Program-made: the position numbers and the translations under genes
Notes under the pieces: model-generated
Databases searched by the model: none
Seen by the model: the letters and a program-made list of their open reading frames with translations, nothing else
Told to the model about the DNA's origin: nothing
NCBI GenBank assembly: GCA_019925795.1
Contig: CM034309.1
Span: 22,748,729-22,812,728, forward strand
Reading direction: 5' to 3'
Source of the DNA: Dendrobium chrysotoxum
Taxonomy: Eukaryota > Streptophyta > Magnoliopsida > Asparagales > Orchidaceae
Length of the DNA stretch: 64,000 nt
Shown: positions 35,690 to 48,727 of the stretch, piece by piece
Position numbering within the stretch: position 1 is the first letter of the stretch
Layout: every line of letters starts with the position of its first letter

Positions 35690-36104
35690 TAAATCTCAAT
35701 GATCTTTTGATTTTTAATAAAACTTATAACATATTGAGGATAATAATAAAAACTTATTTTGAGAATAAACAACTAATTAGAGTGAATAATGTTAATAAGA
35801 ACAATGATATATATATATATATCGGTATGCCCCATTTTGTTTTATATTTTCATTCATATATTATGCCATTTTAATCAATGTATATGACACCACCATAAAA
35901 GCTAACTCCATCAACACTACCATTCTTCACTTCCCTAATAGCTTGTATCCACAAATAAGTACTTAATATAAATGAGAGGAGCTTGCTTTTATAATTCGTA
36001 TCTCGAGCTCTTTTTTAATCTTATAAATTCATGTCATTTATATTTAAATTATGACCAAAATTTATAGAATATTTAGAAAATATCATCACTTATCATCCAT
36101 CTGA

Positions 36105-36535
36105 CGTCCTCGGCTCTGCTAGACCATCACCTGAGGCCTGGATTTCTTTCGGACCACCACCTGATGCCCGGAGTTCTGTCGGACAACCACCTAAGGCCCG
36201 AAGTTCTACCGGACCATCACCTGATGCCCTGAATTCTGTCAAATCACTGGATGACCCCAAAGTTCCATCAGAGTGACGTCGGACTTTCATATACCCCTGA
36301 CTTCCTCCATACATTTGATACTTATAATTTGATCGCCCTTGGAGGTGAGTCATCCTACTGTAACCTACTCAAGTTCTAATGGAATCATTTCAACTGGGCC
36401 AGGCCCCGTAGTTTTTTCCTTTTCCAGGGTTTTCCATGTAAAAATCTTGTGTTCTCTGTGGGTGAGCTAGATATCCGTGCAACGCTAAGCCGTAGAATTC
36501 TAACTCTATCGTCGCGTATATTCTAGCCCGCAACA
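36105..36535 (+). mobile_element. LTR fragment (R/U5 part), Tat-like family, with 30-bp minisatellite
   Basis: 36110-36250 has four copies of a 30-bp unit GGACCACCACCTGATGCCCG-GAGTTCTGTC (starts near 36121, 36151, 36181, 36211). It is followed by the U5 blocks shared with 61130-61285: AACTGGGCCAGGCCCCGTAG, TTTCCATGTAAAAATCTTG, GAGCTAGATATCCGTGCAAC, CTATCGTCGCGTATATTC, ending GCCCGCAACA at 36535. No U3 or TATA region is visible upstream and no primer-binding site follows, so this is a truncated copy. Confidence 0.8.
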
Positions 36536-36706
36536 ACTATAAAAAGAATGAAGCCACAAATATGGAGAGAATCACATGGTTTTATGTTTTTCCCTATCTA
36601 CTATAAAATTCATAATCCCACATAGTAATCAAGTATGCTTAGATCTTTTCTTCAATCCAATTGATTATTTCTCTAATGCAATATGCACTTTTAAGTATGT
36701 CATTTA

Positions 36707-36942
36707 GGCTTTATTTGAAACAGCTTTCTTACTGCTTTCTAAAGTAAATTTTTAGTACAATTTTTTTTTGAATTAGAAATATTTGCGTTAGAAAGAAGTT
36801 TTATAAAGTAGTAAAAAAGCTGTCACAAATAAAGTTTAAGACTTCGTTTGGGACAGCTTTTTTACTACTTCTTAAAATAGCTTTCTAGTACTACTAAAAA
36901 GCTATTTTAAGAAGTAGTAAAAATGCCGTCCCAAACAAAGGC
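36707..36942. mobile_element. Two adjacent GGCTTCGTTTGGGA-family MITEs
   Basis: Unit 1 runs about 36707-36837 and unit 2 about 36841-36942. Unit 2 is a compact, nearly perfect hairpin (CTTCGTTTGGGACAGCTTTT ... CCGTCCCAAACAAAGGC) with a very short loop around ACTACTAAA. Confidence 0.7.
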
Positions 36943-38175
36943 TAAATTTAACAAATCCTCCAACTGACAGTTTTGCCAAGCAAATTTTATTACCGAGGAG
37001 GATGACTAGCAACCCTTATGTTGGGTAGTTTTTTGTCATTGATCTTTTATATTTTTGCTAATTCTTATATTGCTCATATTAAGCTAATGAATTATTAATT
37101 ATTTTCTTGATTAGATAATTATATTTTATAGAGTATTTTTATTTAATTTTGAGAAATCTATTGCACTAATTAAAATTTATGTTTGACGTAGTTAAACATC
37201 TATTCTTGTGGATTTCATTTTTGTTACATGATGAATGAGAGAATTTAGTGTCATTTTTGAGCAAAAAGATGAGCATTGAAGAGGTTCCTAACTTTCTTGG
37301 AGCCCAAGCCCCAACTATGGGAGCCCATACCCTAGTTTCGAAACCCAATGCCCCATAATTTGGATACCATGTCCCAAACTTGAGGCCTTGGTGTCAGAAT
37401 TTGTGAATTATGCATCATAACTAGAGCTCAAAACCCCATACCCATTGCTCAAGCGCCAACCTTACCACCTAATAGTCCAATTGTAGTACTCAGGCATTCG
37501 TTTCACATATTTGTTGAATTAAGTCCCTAATTTTGAAGGTAGATCTAGTGTTTAGGTACTCGACCTAACACTCAGGCACCTGCACTGGCATCGAGCATCA
37601 TTTTGGCATTTTCATCACCCAAAATTTGTAATTTTTTTGGGAGAATCTTTTTATGAAGACTTATCTAGGTTGGAGTACCACAGTAGATCATAGACATGGA
37701 TATCTATATTGACATTATGTAATCATTTAGACCCCTTATGTGAATTCAATGAGATCCATCAGTATTGAATAGATCTCATGGATGATTGTATGCTATATTG
37801 CTCACTTAGCGGTGCAAGATTTTTGAGAGAAGTATTGGGAACACCATATATTTTGATTATGGCAAATTCTTTTGTATCAATTGATTTACATTACAACTTA
37901 ACCAACATAACTTATTCTAATGAAATTTATTCCTTAGAACCTTAAATGCTTTGTTTACAATCTTTTGTGATTTTTATTTTTTCGAGTTAGTTCGTTCAAT
38001 TCTTTTGGCACATTATAACGTTGTTTCTAATCATTCGAATAAATTCGTACCAACCAAATTTCAATACTTGATGACTTCAATCTCTTACTCTTTCTCTCAT
38101 CACTTTATTATTTATACTCCGAGTACTCTTACAACTAACATTTGTCGTAATAGTCACTTTCCAATATTTGGATTA
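36943..38175. other. Intergenic, nothing recognised
   Basis: 37290-37460 has a loose repetition of CCCAAGCCCCAACTATGGGA/CCCAATGCCCCA phrases that gives a minus-strand frame of 60 codons. I read it as low-complexity sequence, not a gene. Confidence 0.35.
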
Positions 38176-38305
38176 CGGTTTCGTTTGGGACAACTTTCTT
38201 ACTGCTTTCTAAAACAGTTTTTAACTAAAAAATGTTCAATTCAAAAAACTTTAACACTAAAAAATTGCTTTAAAAAGTAATAAGAAAGTCATCCCAAATG
38301 AAGCC
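38176..38305. mobile_element. GGCTTCGTTTGGGA-family hairpin MITE
   Basis: GGTTTCGTTTGGGACAACTT pairs with the end AGTCATCCCAAATGAAGCC. Confidence 0.7.
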
Positions 38306-38830
38306 TATATGCAGAACATTTTGCGATACCATGAATCCTATTTTTTGGAGTTCCAATGTTCTATTTCATTATCATCTCAACGTTGAATTCAGACCACTTA
38401 TTAACGTGGTTGTTGATCTCTCATCACCCTTATATCTTATATGAGGATCGCTCGCGAAAATTGTAGCATTCCTTTGACATTCTTTTCTTCTATATTTGCG
38501 TAGACATAAAATTTTCAAGTTAAATTTACTTATTATTTTCTGCCTTCAGAATTACATGTGGTTTGCTCCTTAATGACATAACTATATGGACAAGCAAAAA
38601 TAGTATTAATTTATCACACTTTAATTTAGGCTATAAAAGACCATTATAAAAATATATGCACACATAGAAATTATAAAAGGTTACGCCCACATAAAGTGAC
38701 CGGAGAGCTGCGTCGTGTGATGCCAACATGGCATAGTGATGGCGAGTGCGTACTTTCGGAGGCAGCCAGTGTAAATGAAGTTGATGGGTCAATGAGAAAT
38801 TTTTTTCACTCAAAATAAAATTTTTTTAGT

Positions 38831-39188
38831 AAAATCATTACATCTGGATTATATATATGGATATTCATTTCTATTGCATATTTTATTTTTTTCTTGCCAG
38901 CCTGATCAACTCAGTCCAAAATTTTCAGTTCAAATTTAAAGTTTAGGATTGACGCTATTTTTTAAAATGAAATACAGCGAATGTTTCGTGATTTTTATTA
39001 TTTTAGCTCAATAAATTTTTCATAGCTGCTAAGAAAGAAAAACAAGAAAAAGTCGATGTATATGAAGACTGGTTTAGAGGAGGATGTTCATTGCGCTATG
39101 CAAACGTCCAGGAATAAGAATAGTTGAAGTTGAAAGAACTACAAGCTGAAGGAATGATAGTTTTTTTTTCTGTACACTTAGGGAATAT
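38831..39188 (+). repeat. Left arm of a 3.3 kb inverted duplication
   Basis: Matches 41794-42161 in reverse complement. Shared blocks in order are TCATTACATCTGG / GGATATTCATTTC / TTTTTTCTTGCCAGC / AATTTTTCATAGCTGCTAAG / GCAAACGTCCAGG / AGTTGAAGTTGAAAGAACTA / CACTTAGGGAATA. The opposite copy has an ATGGCTGCTGAGAAAGAAGA reading where this one has ATAGCTGCTAAG, so it may come from a coding transposon end, but I cannot name the family. Confidence 0.8.
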
Positions 39189-39408
39189 GTCGAAGTTGAA
39201 GTTAAAGTTGAAGTTCTATTTGCATTTTTCATATCATGCTTTATTTTTCTCTTTGTGTTTGATTCATTTCGATAATATAATGCTGCATTCTTAAATACAT
39301 AATTCATGAATATGAAGATGAATACTGATTAGTTTTTCATTTTTGTTTGATTTATTTCAATAAAATATAATATCGCATTATGAAATAAAGTCAGTTGTAT
39401 ATCATTGC

Positions 39409-40577
39409 CAGGGGCGAATTTCAACTGGGGGCTCTGGGGGCATAGCCACCCATTGAAAGTGTGGTTAATGCCTAATTAATGATATTTATTGCTCTTTAAT
39501 TACCACCGAAAGCAAATTATTAATATTAGATATTTTTTCATCATCCTCAATCCCACCAGCCTTACCCCAAAAAAAATCCCGCCCTCCTTGCTTCTTTTAC
39601 CCGCACGCGAACCACGGAGCAGAGCGAACAGCGAAGGCTTCCTTCACGCGGAACTCCTGTTACTTCCCTCTCTTTTTTTCCCGTTTCAGTTAATGATATG
39701 AATTATGTATTAAAAAGTACTTGAGTGTTACCTCATTCATTTCCACATCTTGTGATCTAAGCCAAAGGCCATGAGTTTAGTGGATCTCAGGGAAGGGCTG
39801 GAGCTAGTTTTTGTGAGAAAGTATTGATTTTTTTTTTTTTTGTATTTTCTCCAATGAATCAACTTTGATTTGAACTTGGTATGCATTATGACTTATGTGA
39901 GGAGAGGTTATTTTTATTTAAAATTGAGTTGATAAATTAGAAAATTTTATAATGTGTGAAATTTATGTTTGGTTGATTAGTTTTACACAAGCAATTGATT
40001 GTTTTTCACATTGTTTTACTTTGTTACAGATCTGATTAATTAATTAGTAAAAGTAATTTCTTCATCTTGCTTTATGACTTCATTTTGTTAAGCTTGTACC
40101 TAATAAAGCATTACACTTAACATTTTTCTAATGTGTATTTATATGAATGATTTTTATTCATCCTTTTGTGGCAGGTGTGTTCTTTGCAAGAAACTATTAG
40201 CCTTACAATTACCTTTGTTTGTGACGTTGTTTTCACTAAAATTAGACATGCATATGTATTTCAAAAGAAAAGTTGAAGGAGATGATCAGAAACTTTTATA
40301 TGTGGAAAATAATACACAAATTAAATAAAGCTCATAAATAAATTATGCTAATGTCCTTAATGATCCTGAATCGAGAAAAAAAATTTAAATTATCATCTTA
40401 ATGAGAGGGAGAGTGTGCGGAGACACTATTTGCTAAAAGGATCATGTCAACCGCGTGATCATGAATTCCCCTACGCACAAATTGGAAATAAATTTCATAA
40501 ATTTAAAAAGGTTGAGGGTTTTTTTAAATTCAATAAATTGTGCCCCCACATAAAAAAAAATGTTGGCTCCGCCCTTG
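39409..40577. mobile_element. Possible non-autonomous hAT-like element, CAGGGGCGGA-type ends
   Basis: The left end CAGGGGCGAATTTCAACTGG-GGGCTCTGGGGG and the right end ...TGTGCCCCCACA...GGCTCCGCCCTTG are imperfect inverted repeats of the CAGGGGCGGA kind common in plant hAT elements. The flanking octamers ATCATTGC and ACCGTTGT match at only 5 of 8 positions. The interior has no transposase signature. The frames at 40131-40328 and 40415-40705 show no motif. It sits in the loop of the inverted duplication. Confidence 0.5.
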
Positions 40578-41384
40578 ACCGTTGTGTACTTATTACTTTG
40601 ACTGTGATATTAAAATTTGGGCTTGTGTTAGTGGACATTTTAATTAAATTGGGTGAGAGGAGATGTTTTGGGTTGCTTGATGCATCCATAGATCTATGGT
40701 ACTAGGCCTAAAAGAAGTTACCTAACATGATTTGGTCTTTTGAGCTATTACAGGTGGACTAAGTTAGTTAGATATACTATGTGTACTGTTGTTGTGTATC
40801 GCTTTACAGTTTGGAATAGTCATAAAAAACTACTCAATTGACTGGACTTTTTTTATGATAAAGAATAAAATATAAAAATATTGAACATAGGACTTCATCA
40901 TGAAACATAACATAATTTTGGACTTTGCATGTCTTTCTGTTCATGTCATTCATGCTCATAATCTACTGTATACTATTTTGTATTGTGCTATGTACTACTT
41001 TGTACTGCTGCTGTGTATCACTTTCAAAATAACAAAAATTAAAGAATTCTAACGTGAGAAATTAAAAATTAAAAATAATTCAAAGCACTTGCTTTTTTGA
41101 CTTGCATCTTCAGCAATGCTTAAGAGTTAAGACTATCAAGAAAGCCTCCCTTTCCCTGAATTCCTGAGATAGGAAAGTGCTGTTGTTCAATAATTACGAC
41201 AATATAAGTCCATTTAAGATTAATCAGAAACTAATAATTATGGAACAACTTCAAGAAAACTAATTTGAGAGTCGTCTATTTATGAAGCTTACTATTTGTT
41301 ATATATTAATTTAGTTAGATTCGAAATTTATATTCAGTTCATATAAGCCTGAATACACATCAATACCTACCAATACATAGTTCA

Positions 41385-41485
41385 TTTTACACAGTGGTAC
41401 ACAGAGGTACATAGTGGTACATAGCAGTACACAATAACAATACACAGCATCACACATCAATACATAGAAAAATACACAGCAACAT
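41385..41485. repeat. Degenerate short tandem repeat, ACACAGTGGTAC-like
   Basis: Phrases GTACACAGAGGTACATAGTG and ACACAGCATCACACATCAAT repeat with about 10-12 bp spacing. Complementary phrases (TGTGTACTGTTGTTGTGTAT, TGTACTGCTGCTGTGTATC) occur at 40780-41025, so the two could pair. Confidence 0.5.
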
Positions 41486-41793
41486 AGTGAAAAAACTCAT
41501 TTCTCACAATTTTTGTAATACACATCTGTGAAAAAGCTGAGAAAGCTTTAAAATAAACAAAAATATTACTGAAAATTTTACATAGTTAGTTTACAGAAAC
41601 ATGTGTTCTCCTGCTATGGCATATAAACACTACGCTTTTACTATAATCTTCAAAATACAAACGATATGCAAATAACGGAATACAAATGACTTATAAACTC
41701 TAAAAATTTATAAAAACAAATCTGCAAACCACGAAGTACAAACCGACCAGGCAGGTTGAACCCCACCAGGGGGCACTGCCCCCTCGAACCCCG

Positions 41794-42161
41794 ACGTATT
41801 CCCTAAGTGTCCAGAAAGAAATATCATTCCTTCAACCTGTAATTCTTTCAACTTCAACTCTTCTTCTTCTACCTGGATGTTTGCATAATGCCTTTCAGAC
41901 TCCGTATTAAAAAAAAATATCATCCTTCAAACTAGATTTCATCTTCATCAGCTTTTCCTCGTTTCTTCTTTCTCAGCAGCCATGAAAATTTTATTGAGTT
42001 AAAATTCTAAAAATTACGAAACTTTCGTGGGTATTTCATTCAAAACCCTAAATTTGAACAGGAAATTTTTGGGCCGGTTTGGTCGAGCTGGCAAGAAAAA
42101 AAAATAAAATGCAAAATCGAAATGAATATCCATGTGTACAAACTAGATGTCATGATTTTAT
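41794..42161 (-). repeat. Right arm of the 3.3 kb inverted duplication
   Basis: Reverse complement of 38831-39188, roughly 75-80 percent alike by eye. Adjacent at 41755-41795 is a GC-rich GAACCCCACCAGGGGGCACT-type stretch absent from the left side. The minus-strand frame 41923-41708 crosses this boundary and shows no family motif. Confidence 0.8.
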
Positions 42162-43698
42162 TGAATTTCAGATGTAGAGCTACGTCCAGACTCTGCACAG
42201 AATCATTTCCTATGTGGGAGTGTCGGCCTTTTTTTTTATTAAATAGTAATTAAGATTTGAGAGTCATACTCTGCCATATTGCTCGATGAATTTTGACTAT
42301 ACAAGAGTTATAATTATCATGAATAAAAAATTACTAAAAAATGAGATAGTGTAAGTTTAGGGTATATTTGATATGATTGTAGCTTTTTATAAATGTGGTT
42401 GTAAACCTATAACGAGGAAAGTAACTTTTAAGCTGATGCAAAAAACAACTTCTTAATACAAAAATTTCTTAAAATAGCAAGCAAGCAATAGCCAAATAAA
42501 ATTTTATGATTGCAGCCTGAAAAGCAAAACAAATAGAAAGCTGTCCCAAACATGTCTTTAGAGTATTACATTTATATCAAAATAAGGGAGAAAGTGTCAA
42601 AAATAAAAAAAGAGCTTATAATAACCCTAAATCTCATACTAGTCAGGGGGTGATATGTGAAAGTAAAATATAAAATTATTAGTTTTAATTTTCACACTTA
42701 AATTTGAGCCAAATCAATAGTTTTTGAATTCTAAACTGACTCCACTAAATATATTGATTTAGTAAAATAAAGCTTATCATTATTCATAATTATAGCACAC
42801 AATTAACAAATAAACTCATAGCAACATTGTTATCAACCTATGACGACGTAATTATAGGAATTAGGTGATTCAAGTCTCCAGATGCCAGTCCTACTTGTTT
42901 ATGTTCATAAATAGTATCATTTGAAATTCATGAACATGCTCGCTCGATTCATGCTCAATAAGAAGATTGTGAAGAAGCTCACCATTTAAAGACTGGATTG
43001 ATGTTCGATATGTAGCTCGATTAAGTAAGTATTGTTATGACTTATGGCCAACTTAATTTAAATGCTTTATTTCTATATCATTAATTAATAGGTTTAAAAA
43101 CTAATTAAATATTATAATTTTTAGTTTGGAACTGCATACATTTTTAAAGATTAGCTTAAATCTTTATTTGATATATTTTTACAAGATAAAGATGATTATG
43201 ATCATTAGAATAAAAAGATAAACATAATACATAGCCAACACCTTTGGCTTGCCACTTTGCTTCTCTAATAGCTACAGGTTACATAGCCATGAGACATAAT
43301 AATAAAAATACAAAAAGAAATATTCAAACATACATAGAATGAGTTACAACATAAGAAAGATAATGTCAACAAGTTCTCCCTGAACTTTCAGTCATCAGAG
43401 AAATCTTCATTGTCTGCCTGTCAATAGTAAAAAAATTATGAGCAGTTAATTTTCAAATAATCGATATTTTAATTACAGGTTGAAATTTAACTTAGTACTG
43501 TTTGAGAGCTTTCTGGAAATGAGTGATACATTTGAAATTATTGCATGAATTCTCACATCTAGAATTCAATCGAACAATCTAGCTTTCATAATTTTGATCT
43601 GCCAATGTTGTGAAAATATTTAGCAGGATTCACTATTTCTATATTCAAAAATCTGAAGTAACTTCCATGTAACGTCAATAGGCATATGCAACAATATT
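42162..43698. other. AT-rich intergenic DNA
   Basis: 42350-42565 looks like a decayed MITE hairpin (GGTATATTTGATATGATTGT ... GCTGTCCCAAACATGTC). Otherwise nothing recognised. Confidence 0.35.
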
Positions 43699-44034
43699 CA
43701 CTAGTAAAAAACGATATTTTCCGGCGGTCGTTTCTACTGAAAAATAACTAATCGGTAATTAGCATTTTTTATGGATTTATCGTTGGAAAATTTTCTGGCG
43801 GTTAAACATGCATTGGAAAACAAACACCGGAGAGAAACTTTTTCAACTGATTTCTGGAGGGTGGAAATTGCTGCTAGAAAAATTTTAAATTTTTTTTTTT
43901 AATTGTTCGCATTCAGCCAAAGCAGGCTAGCCCATCGCCCACCAACCGCTGCCTGCTAGCCCGCTTGCTTTCAAAAATTTTGCCGTAATGTCCGACAGAA
44001 AATTTCCGCCGAAATATTCATTTTTTCTGTAGTG
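43699..44034. mobile_element. Small non-autonomous CACTA element (TSD ATT)
   Basis: Begins CACTAGTAAAAAACGATATT and ends ...ATTCATTTTTTCTGTAGTG, a CACTA-type terminal repeat. ATT flanks both sides (43696-43698 and 44035-44037). Subterminal TTTTCCGGCGG / TTTCCGCCGAAA and TCGTTGG/CCGACAG motifs are in inverted orientation. 336 bp, no coding capacity. The flanking 3-bp duplication makes this a confident call. Confidence 0.85.
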
Positions 44035-44130
44035 ATTCTTTAGTCATGTAGACAATTTGTTACTTGCACTTTAAGTATGTCAAATAAGCTTTTATGTTAA
44101 CTTTATAAAAATAGAAGTGTCACTATTTAT

Positions 44131-45085
44131 TGTAACGCCCCAGAATCAAATTTGGAAGAATTATCTATTTTATCTTCTTAATTAATTAATTAGAGCTTCT
44201 ATAAATTATCAAAATAATAAATTTATATCTAGTGAAAGCAAATAACAATTGTATATCTCAAAATATTGCACTATATTTATTCTCCAAAAATCTATATATA
44301 ATAGTCAGGAGATTAATATAATTACTACTCATCACAAACTCCTGATTACAAAAGAATAAGGGAATATATAAACAAAATAAATAAATAAACCTGAGGATTT
44401 TTGTCAATCTCACTCCATATGGTACTGGCTCCTTCCCTAGCATGAAATCATTAAAATTCCCATAATGAACCAAAAAGCCTAGCAATAAACTAAACTTACT
44501 AAATCTTTCAACATAAGACTAGAAGTATCAATATGCATACTCAGTTCACTCAATAAGATCAATCTTATCAATGACCAGTTATCATTTATAAATTAAACTC
44601 AAAATGGTCAATAATAAAAATAGAAAAATTATTACAATAAATCTAGGAATCAATAAAAGGCATGATAATTAGTAAATTAGTAAAATGATAGCACTATAAT
44701 CATTCAAGCATCAGTAAAAAGAATCACAGGCACACATGTGTCAATATTATCAATCTTATCCTCTTACATTCATCCTATTAATTATATGCAATAAATACTT
44801 ACATCCATTAAAGTCATCTATGTATACATATTACTACTTTATTTATCAATGCTATCAATATATGCATACATCAGTATATGGCTCAGCAAGACAGAACATT
44901 CAGCTTTAATGTGATGTTTTCATCATTTTATCTGTTCTTTCTTTTTTATAACATTATCTTTCATCTTTTATCATTTTACTATATATGCTTTAAATAATTA
45001 CTCATTGGCGTAATTCGATCATCTATTACAAGCTATAATCAGGATAGCATCACAAACTATCTTTAAATATATCCGTCTATAGGTG
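44131..45085 (-). mobile_element. Ty3/gypsy LTR remnant, minus orientation
   Basis: TGTAACGCCCCAGAATCAAA at 44131 is the reverse complement of the LTR end at 59850-59890 (TTTGACTCTGGGGCATCACA). A second homologous block at 45012-45068 (TCATCTATTACAAGC...AGGATAGCATCACAAAC) matches the reverse complement of 59715-59770. The two blocks are about 800 bp apart here but under 100 bp apart in the other copy. Most differences are C-to-T or G-to-A, as from methylated-cytosine decay. No primer-binding site lies beside 44131. Confidence 0.6.
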
Positions 45086-48000
45086 CCATTTTTAAGTAAA
45101 TGGTCAATCTCAATTTCATGAAATTTGGAGCAAAATAATTAATGGATGGATGCCAACATACCAAATCTTTCAACACTCCTTCCATTACTATCTACAAATC
45201 GAAATCATATGCTACAACTGTAATTTTTTCACAAGGCAAATTCAATTAATGGACAATCAGATGGCTGAAGAGGAAGTCAACTCGAACAGACTAAGATGTT
45301 GTGATACCACTCGTATTTCAACTTATTTTTCTCAAATTTAAATCCACTTTCATAAGGAAAGGATAACCATGTGAACAACTCATACTAATGCGAAGTTGTG
45401 CTTAATGGAATCATAGTAAAAAAAATGCATATGCATGAGAGGAATAATAAATGGGATTGGAAAGAAAATATAGATGTCAATATTTAAGTACTTATATAGT
45501 TGGTAGGCCAAGCGTTGACCAAAATAGAGTTATAATACATCAAATTTGAATTAAAATGGCTTAAGGTTGAGTATACTTCAGTCACTTCTCAAGAAAATGA
45601 AAAAAATAAAAAAAGATGAAAATATATCTTATTATCTCTTTCTAAGTATATTTTGACTGACTAATATGCCCAAATCATCTATGATTTAATACATGGAGGT
45701 ATATTAACAAAGAGGAGTGAGATAAATTAATATGAAGTAACTTAACATATAAAAGTAATTAGAGGAAAAGCTATGCAATTTGCTCACAATCTACTCAACT
45801 AGTAAGTTAGAAGGAAATGCAATGAATTTATTTGGCAGTTTATTTAATAAGGAGCAAAACTACTTAGTATTGATCTACATTCTTGGCAATGAGGAAACCA
45901 TACATTCCTAATAGCTTGGGAGTGTTCATATACTATGATGTCACTTAAGTTTCAATAAATTATTTCTTGTTAATACCTGCTAAGATCACATAAAATGATG
46001 GGTTCATAATAAGCACACAATACTAAAAAGTCCTTAATGTCAATGAACATCATCTTAATGGCCTACCTATAATTTTATAATAACTAATATTAGCTATCAC
46101 ATAGCATTTATGTTTGCCCTTTAAGGCCTAGCTACTTCATGCCTCCCACTTTCACTATGTTGTACGTATAATAATTTCTTATATAAGCATCCATTAAGTG
46201 TATACAAATCAAGCAAAAGCACATGTAGAAAGAAAAATATAGTACAAAATCAAGTATAGAAAGCACTAACAATGCATTTCAACCTAAATAAACTTATAAA
46301 ATTAATCATATCAATAAGGTATGATCATAATAGGTTAAGAGTTTGTCCACCTAATTGAGAACATAGAGGATTAGGTAAGTTTCCTATTGAAATCATTTTG
46401 TTCTACTTTCTTCAAAAAATAAACTCCTCTTAGGCTCTCAAAGCTTTTTCTCATGCACTTAAATTCAACAACCTCCTATAAGAGTTCTCTTAGAGTTTTA
46501 TAGGTAGCAAAAAATAAATGATTCATAATGATTTAATTTGACAACTAGCTTCCATCATGACATAGGGATGTAAGATAAAACTTCTGCTATAAACACAACC
46601 CAAATTTGGGTTAGGGGCCCTCTAATGATTATTCATGTATTATGTATTTAGTATCTGATAGGAAGGCGATGGGTCATCGAAGAAGGTTCTTCAATAATTT
46701 TGAAAAGCAAAAGTCACCACTACTCTAGTTTAATTCTATTTATCATGAGAGGATCACTAGATCTCCAACTTGAGAAGTTTAGTATCAACCTGACAAAATC
46801 ACAACATCCTAAATGAGTTTTTTAAATTTACTCAAATAACACACAAGATGCCAATTGGTTAGTCAACTCTATCGTTGAAATGATAATGACTACTTAAAAC
46901 TATTTGAAGGAATGTCCAATATTGGGTACCTGTACGAGGTGATGAGACTAGAGTATAGGCTAGAGGGCTTAGATGTACTTGGCAATGACGAGTTCCAAAG
47001 GTTCTCAATTTAAAGCTTGATCCATTTTTATAAGTAAATAAAGAAGAGAAAATGTGGAGAATGGTTAAAGAAAAATATAATAATAGGTGGAGTATTATTA
47101 TATGGTCTTACCTTTTGACTCTTTTTGAGTTTTTCATTTGTTATTTTGAAGGAAGGGCATTCAGTGAGATTAAAAGAAAAAAAGTGACAAAAGATATAAC
47201 AATAAGCTGCAATTAGATATTCTTTTGAGGTACATAAATCTTGTGCTTCCTTTTTTTTTAATGTTAATTCCTATATATTATTTCTTTTCTTGTTGTATTT
47301 GTTATTGCTCCAAGCACATTTACTTTATCTCACAATAATAATGTAAATTGAATAAATTTCGCACACCATTATTTTTTGGTTTTTGCCTCTAAGCTAAAAT
47401 TATATAATCAAATAATTTGTTTTCATTTCAAATACTTGATATAAATTTTATATTTCATTATCTACTTATTTCAATTTGATTTTAAATCATAAATGATTTG
47501 AAACCAAATAAAAAAATGAGCATCTCCAGGCCAACTATTCATTCATGTCTTAAATCAACACGGATTAATAATTCAAATTTTATCCGAATCTAATTTGAAT
47601 CGTGCTTACATTAAAATTAATATCAAAATCTAATTGAAATTCAAAATCTTTACTCAAATTGAATCAAGTAAGTCTATGAGCAAAACCAAACAAATTCAAA
47701 TGATATCCAAGATTAGCTCCACTTGAGTTCAACACTGATTTCCTTCAAGCAAGTCTTGTACGAAGCTGTATTTTTCTTCCTTGTGGACCTCCAATTGCTT
47801 CTCTATAGCGAGCCACAAGAGGGCCCAGGCCCAAGGACCCATCCAGCCCATTCAACCTTCAACGATTTTATGATTAGGCCCAAGGTTAGAAAGGAACTTC
47901 ATGTTGGCCCAATAGTACATTCATGATTAGGCCCAAAGTTAAACTATTTTCATTGTCACTCATTGTACCTTTAATATTATGCATGTACTTCTAAACTGCG

Positions 48001-48167
48001 AGCAGCATGGCAGTGAAAGTGTTCAAGAGTTTCAGCTGATCAGTTACTAATCCAATAGAGTTCTCTTATAGCCAATATTTGAGTAAAATCTGGCCAAAAA
48101 AAACTCCTTTTGAGAGTTGAAATTTACTGCTTTGCTAAATCCTATTTTTAGATCTGATTTGAGATTT
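45086..48167. other. Intergenic, no gene recognised
   Basis: 45293-45312 (GATGTTGTGATACCACTCG) resembles the reverse complement of a GAGTGGTATCA primer-binding site, hinting at another decayed retroelement. 47700-47960 is GC-richer with repeated TGATTAGGCCCAAAGTT and TGATTAGGCCCAAGGTT phrases. Neither gives a coding signature. Confidence 0.35.
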
Positions 48168-48727
48168 AGATTCCGTTTGGGATGGCTTTCTTATTGCTTT
48201 GTTGTTTAGAGGACAACTACAAGTTTTGTTTGACTATTATTTTTTCATAGTTTTTAAGAGATTTCTGTGCAAAAAATAGATTTCAAACAAATTACTTTAA
48301 TAAAAACTGTTTTACAACCACCTTTATGCAAAATTGCAGCCATCCCAAATGAACCCTTAAAATGATTTTATAAATCCTATTTAGACTTTATTTGAAACAA
48401 TTTCTTACTGCATTCTAAAACAACTTTGTAATACAAAAATTTCTTGAATTAAAACTTTTGTACTAAAAAACTGGTTTAGAAAGATAATTTTTAGGATACT
48501 GATTATTTAAAGTTATTTTAAATGGTAGTTATTAAATTTAACTAAGGCTTCGTTTGAGATGGCTTTCTTACTACTTCTTAAAACAACTTTTTAATAAAAA
48601 GTTGCTTTAAGAAGCAATTAAAAGTTGTCCCCGTACAACTTTCTCACTTCATTCTACAGAAGCTTTTTAGTAAAAAATTTCTTGAAAGCAGTAAAAAGAT
48701 AGTGGTAAAAAGTTGTTCCAAACGAAG
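48168..48727. mobile_element. Cluster of GGCTTCGTTTGGGA-related MITEs
   Basis: About 48168-48356 is a longer relative (TTCCGTTTGGGATGGCTTTC ... GCAGCCATCCCAAATGAACC). About 48380-48485 is a half unit. 48546-48727 is a fused pair (GGCTTCGTTTGAGATGGCTT ... AGTTGTTCCAAACGAAG) with two internal hairpins. Confidence 0.6.

Noticed and set aside
36093..36353. 86-codon minus-strand frame with repeated ASGDGPxELRA
   Set aside because: Generated by the 30-bp minisatellite of an LTR fragment. A unit length divisible by three makes a repeat protein by chance.
44131..44584. Solo LTR with TSD TTTAT
   Set aside because: TTTAT follows a CA at 44584, but homology to the 59.7 kb LTR continues beyond it at 45012, so the boundary is a chance match.
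45293..45312. Primer-binding site on the minus strand
   Set aside because: It resembles a reverse GAGTGGTATCA site, but no LTR end lies next to it.
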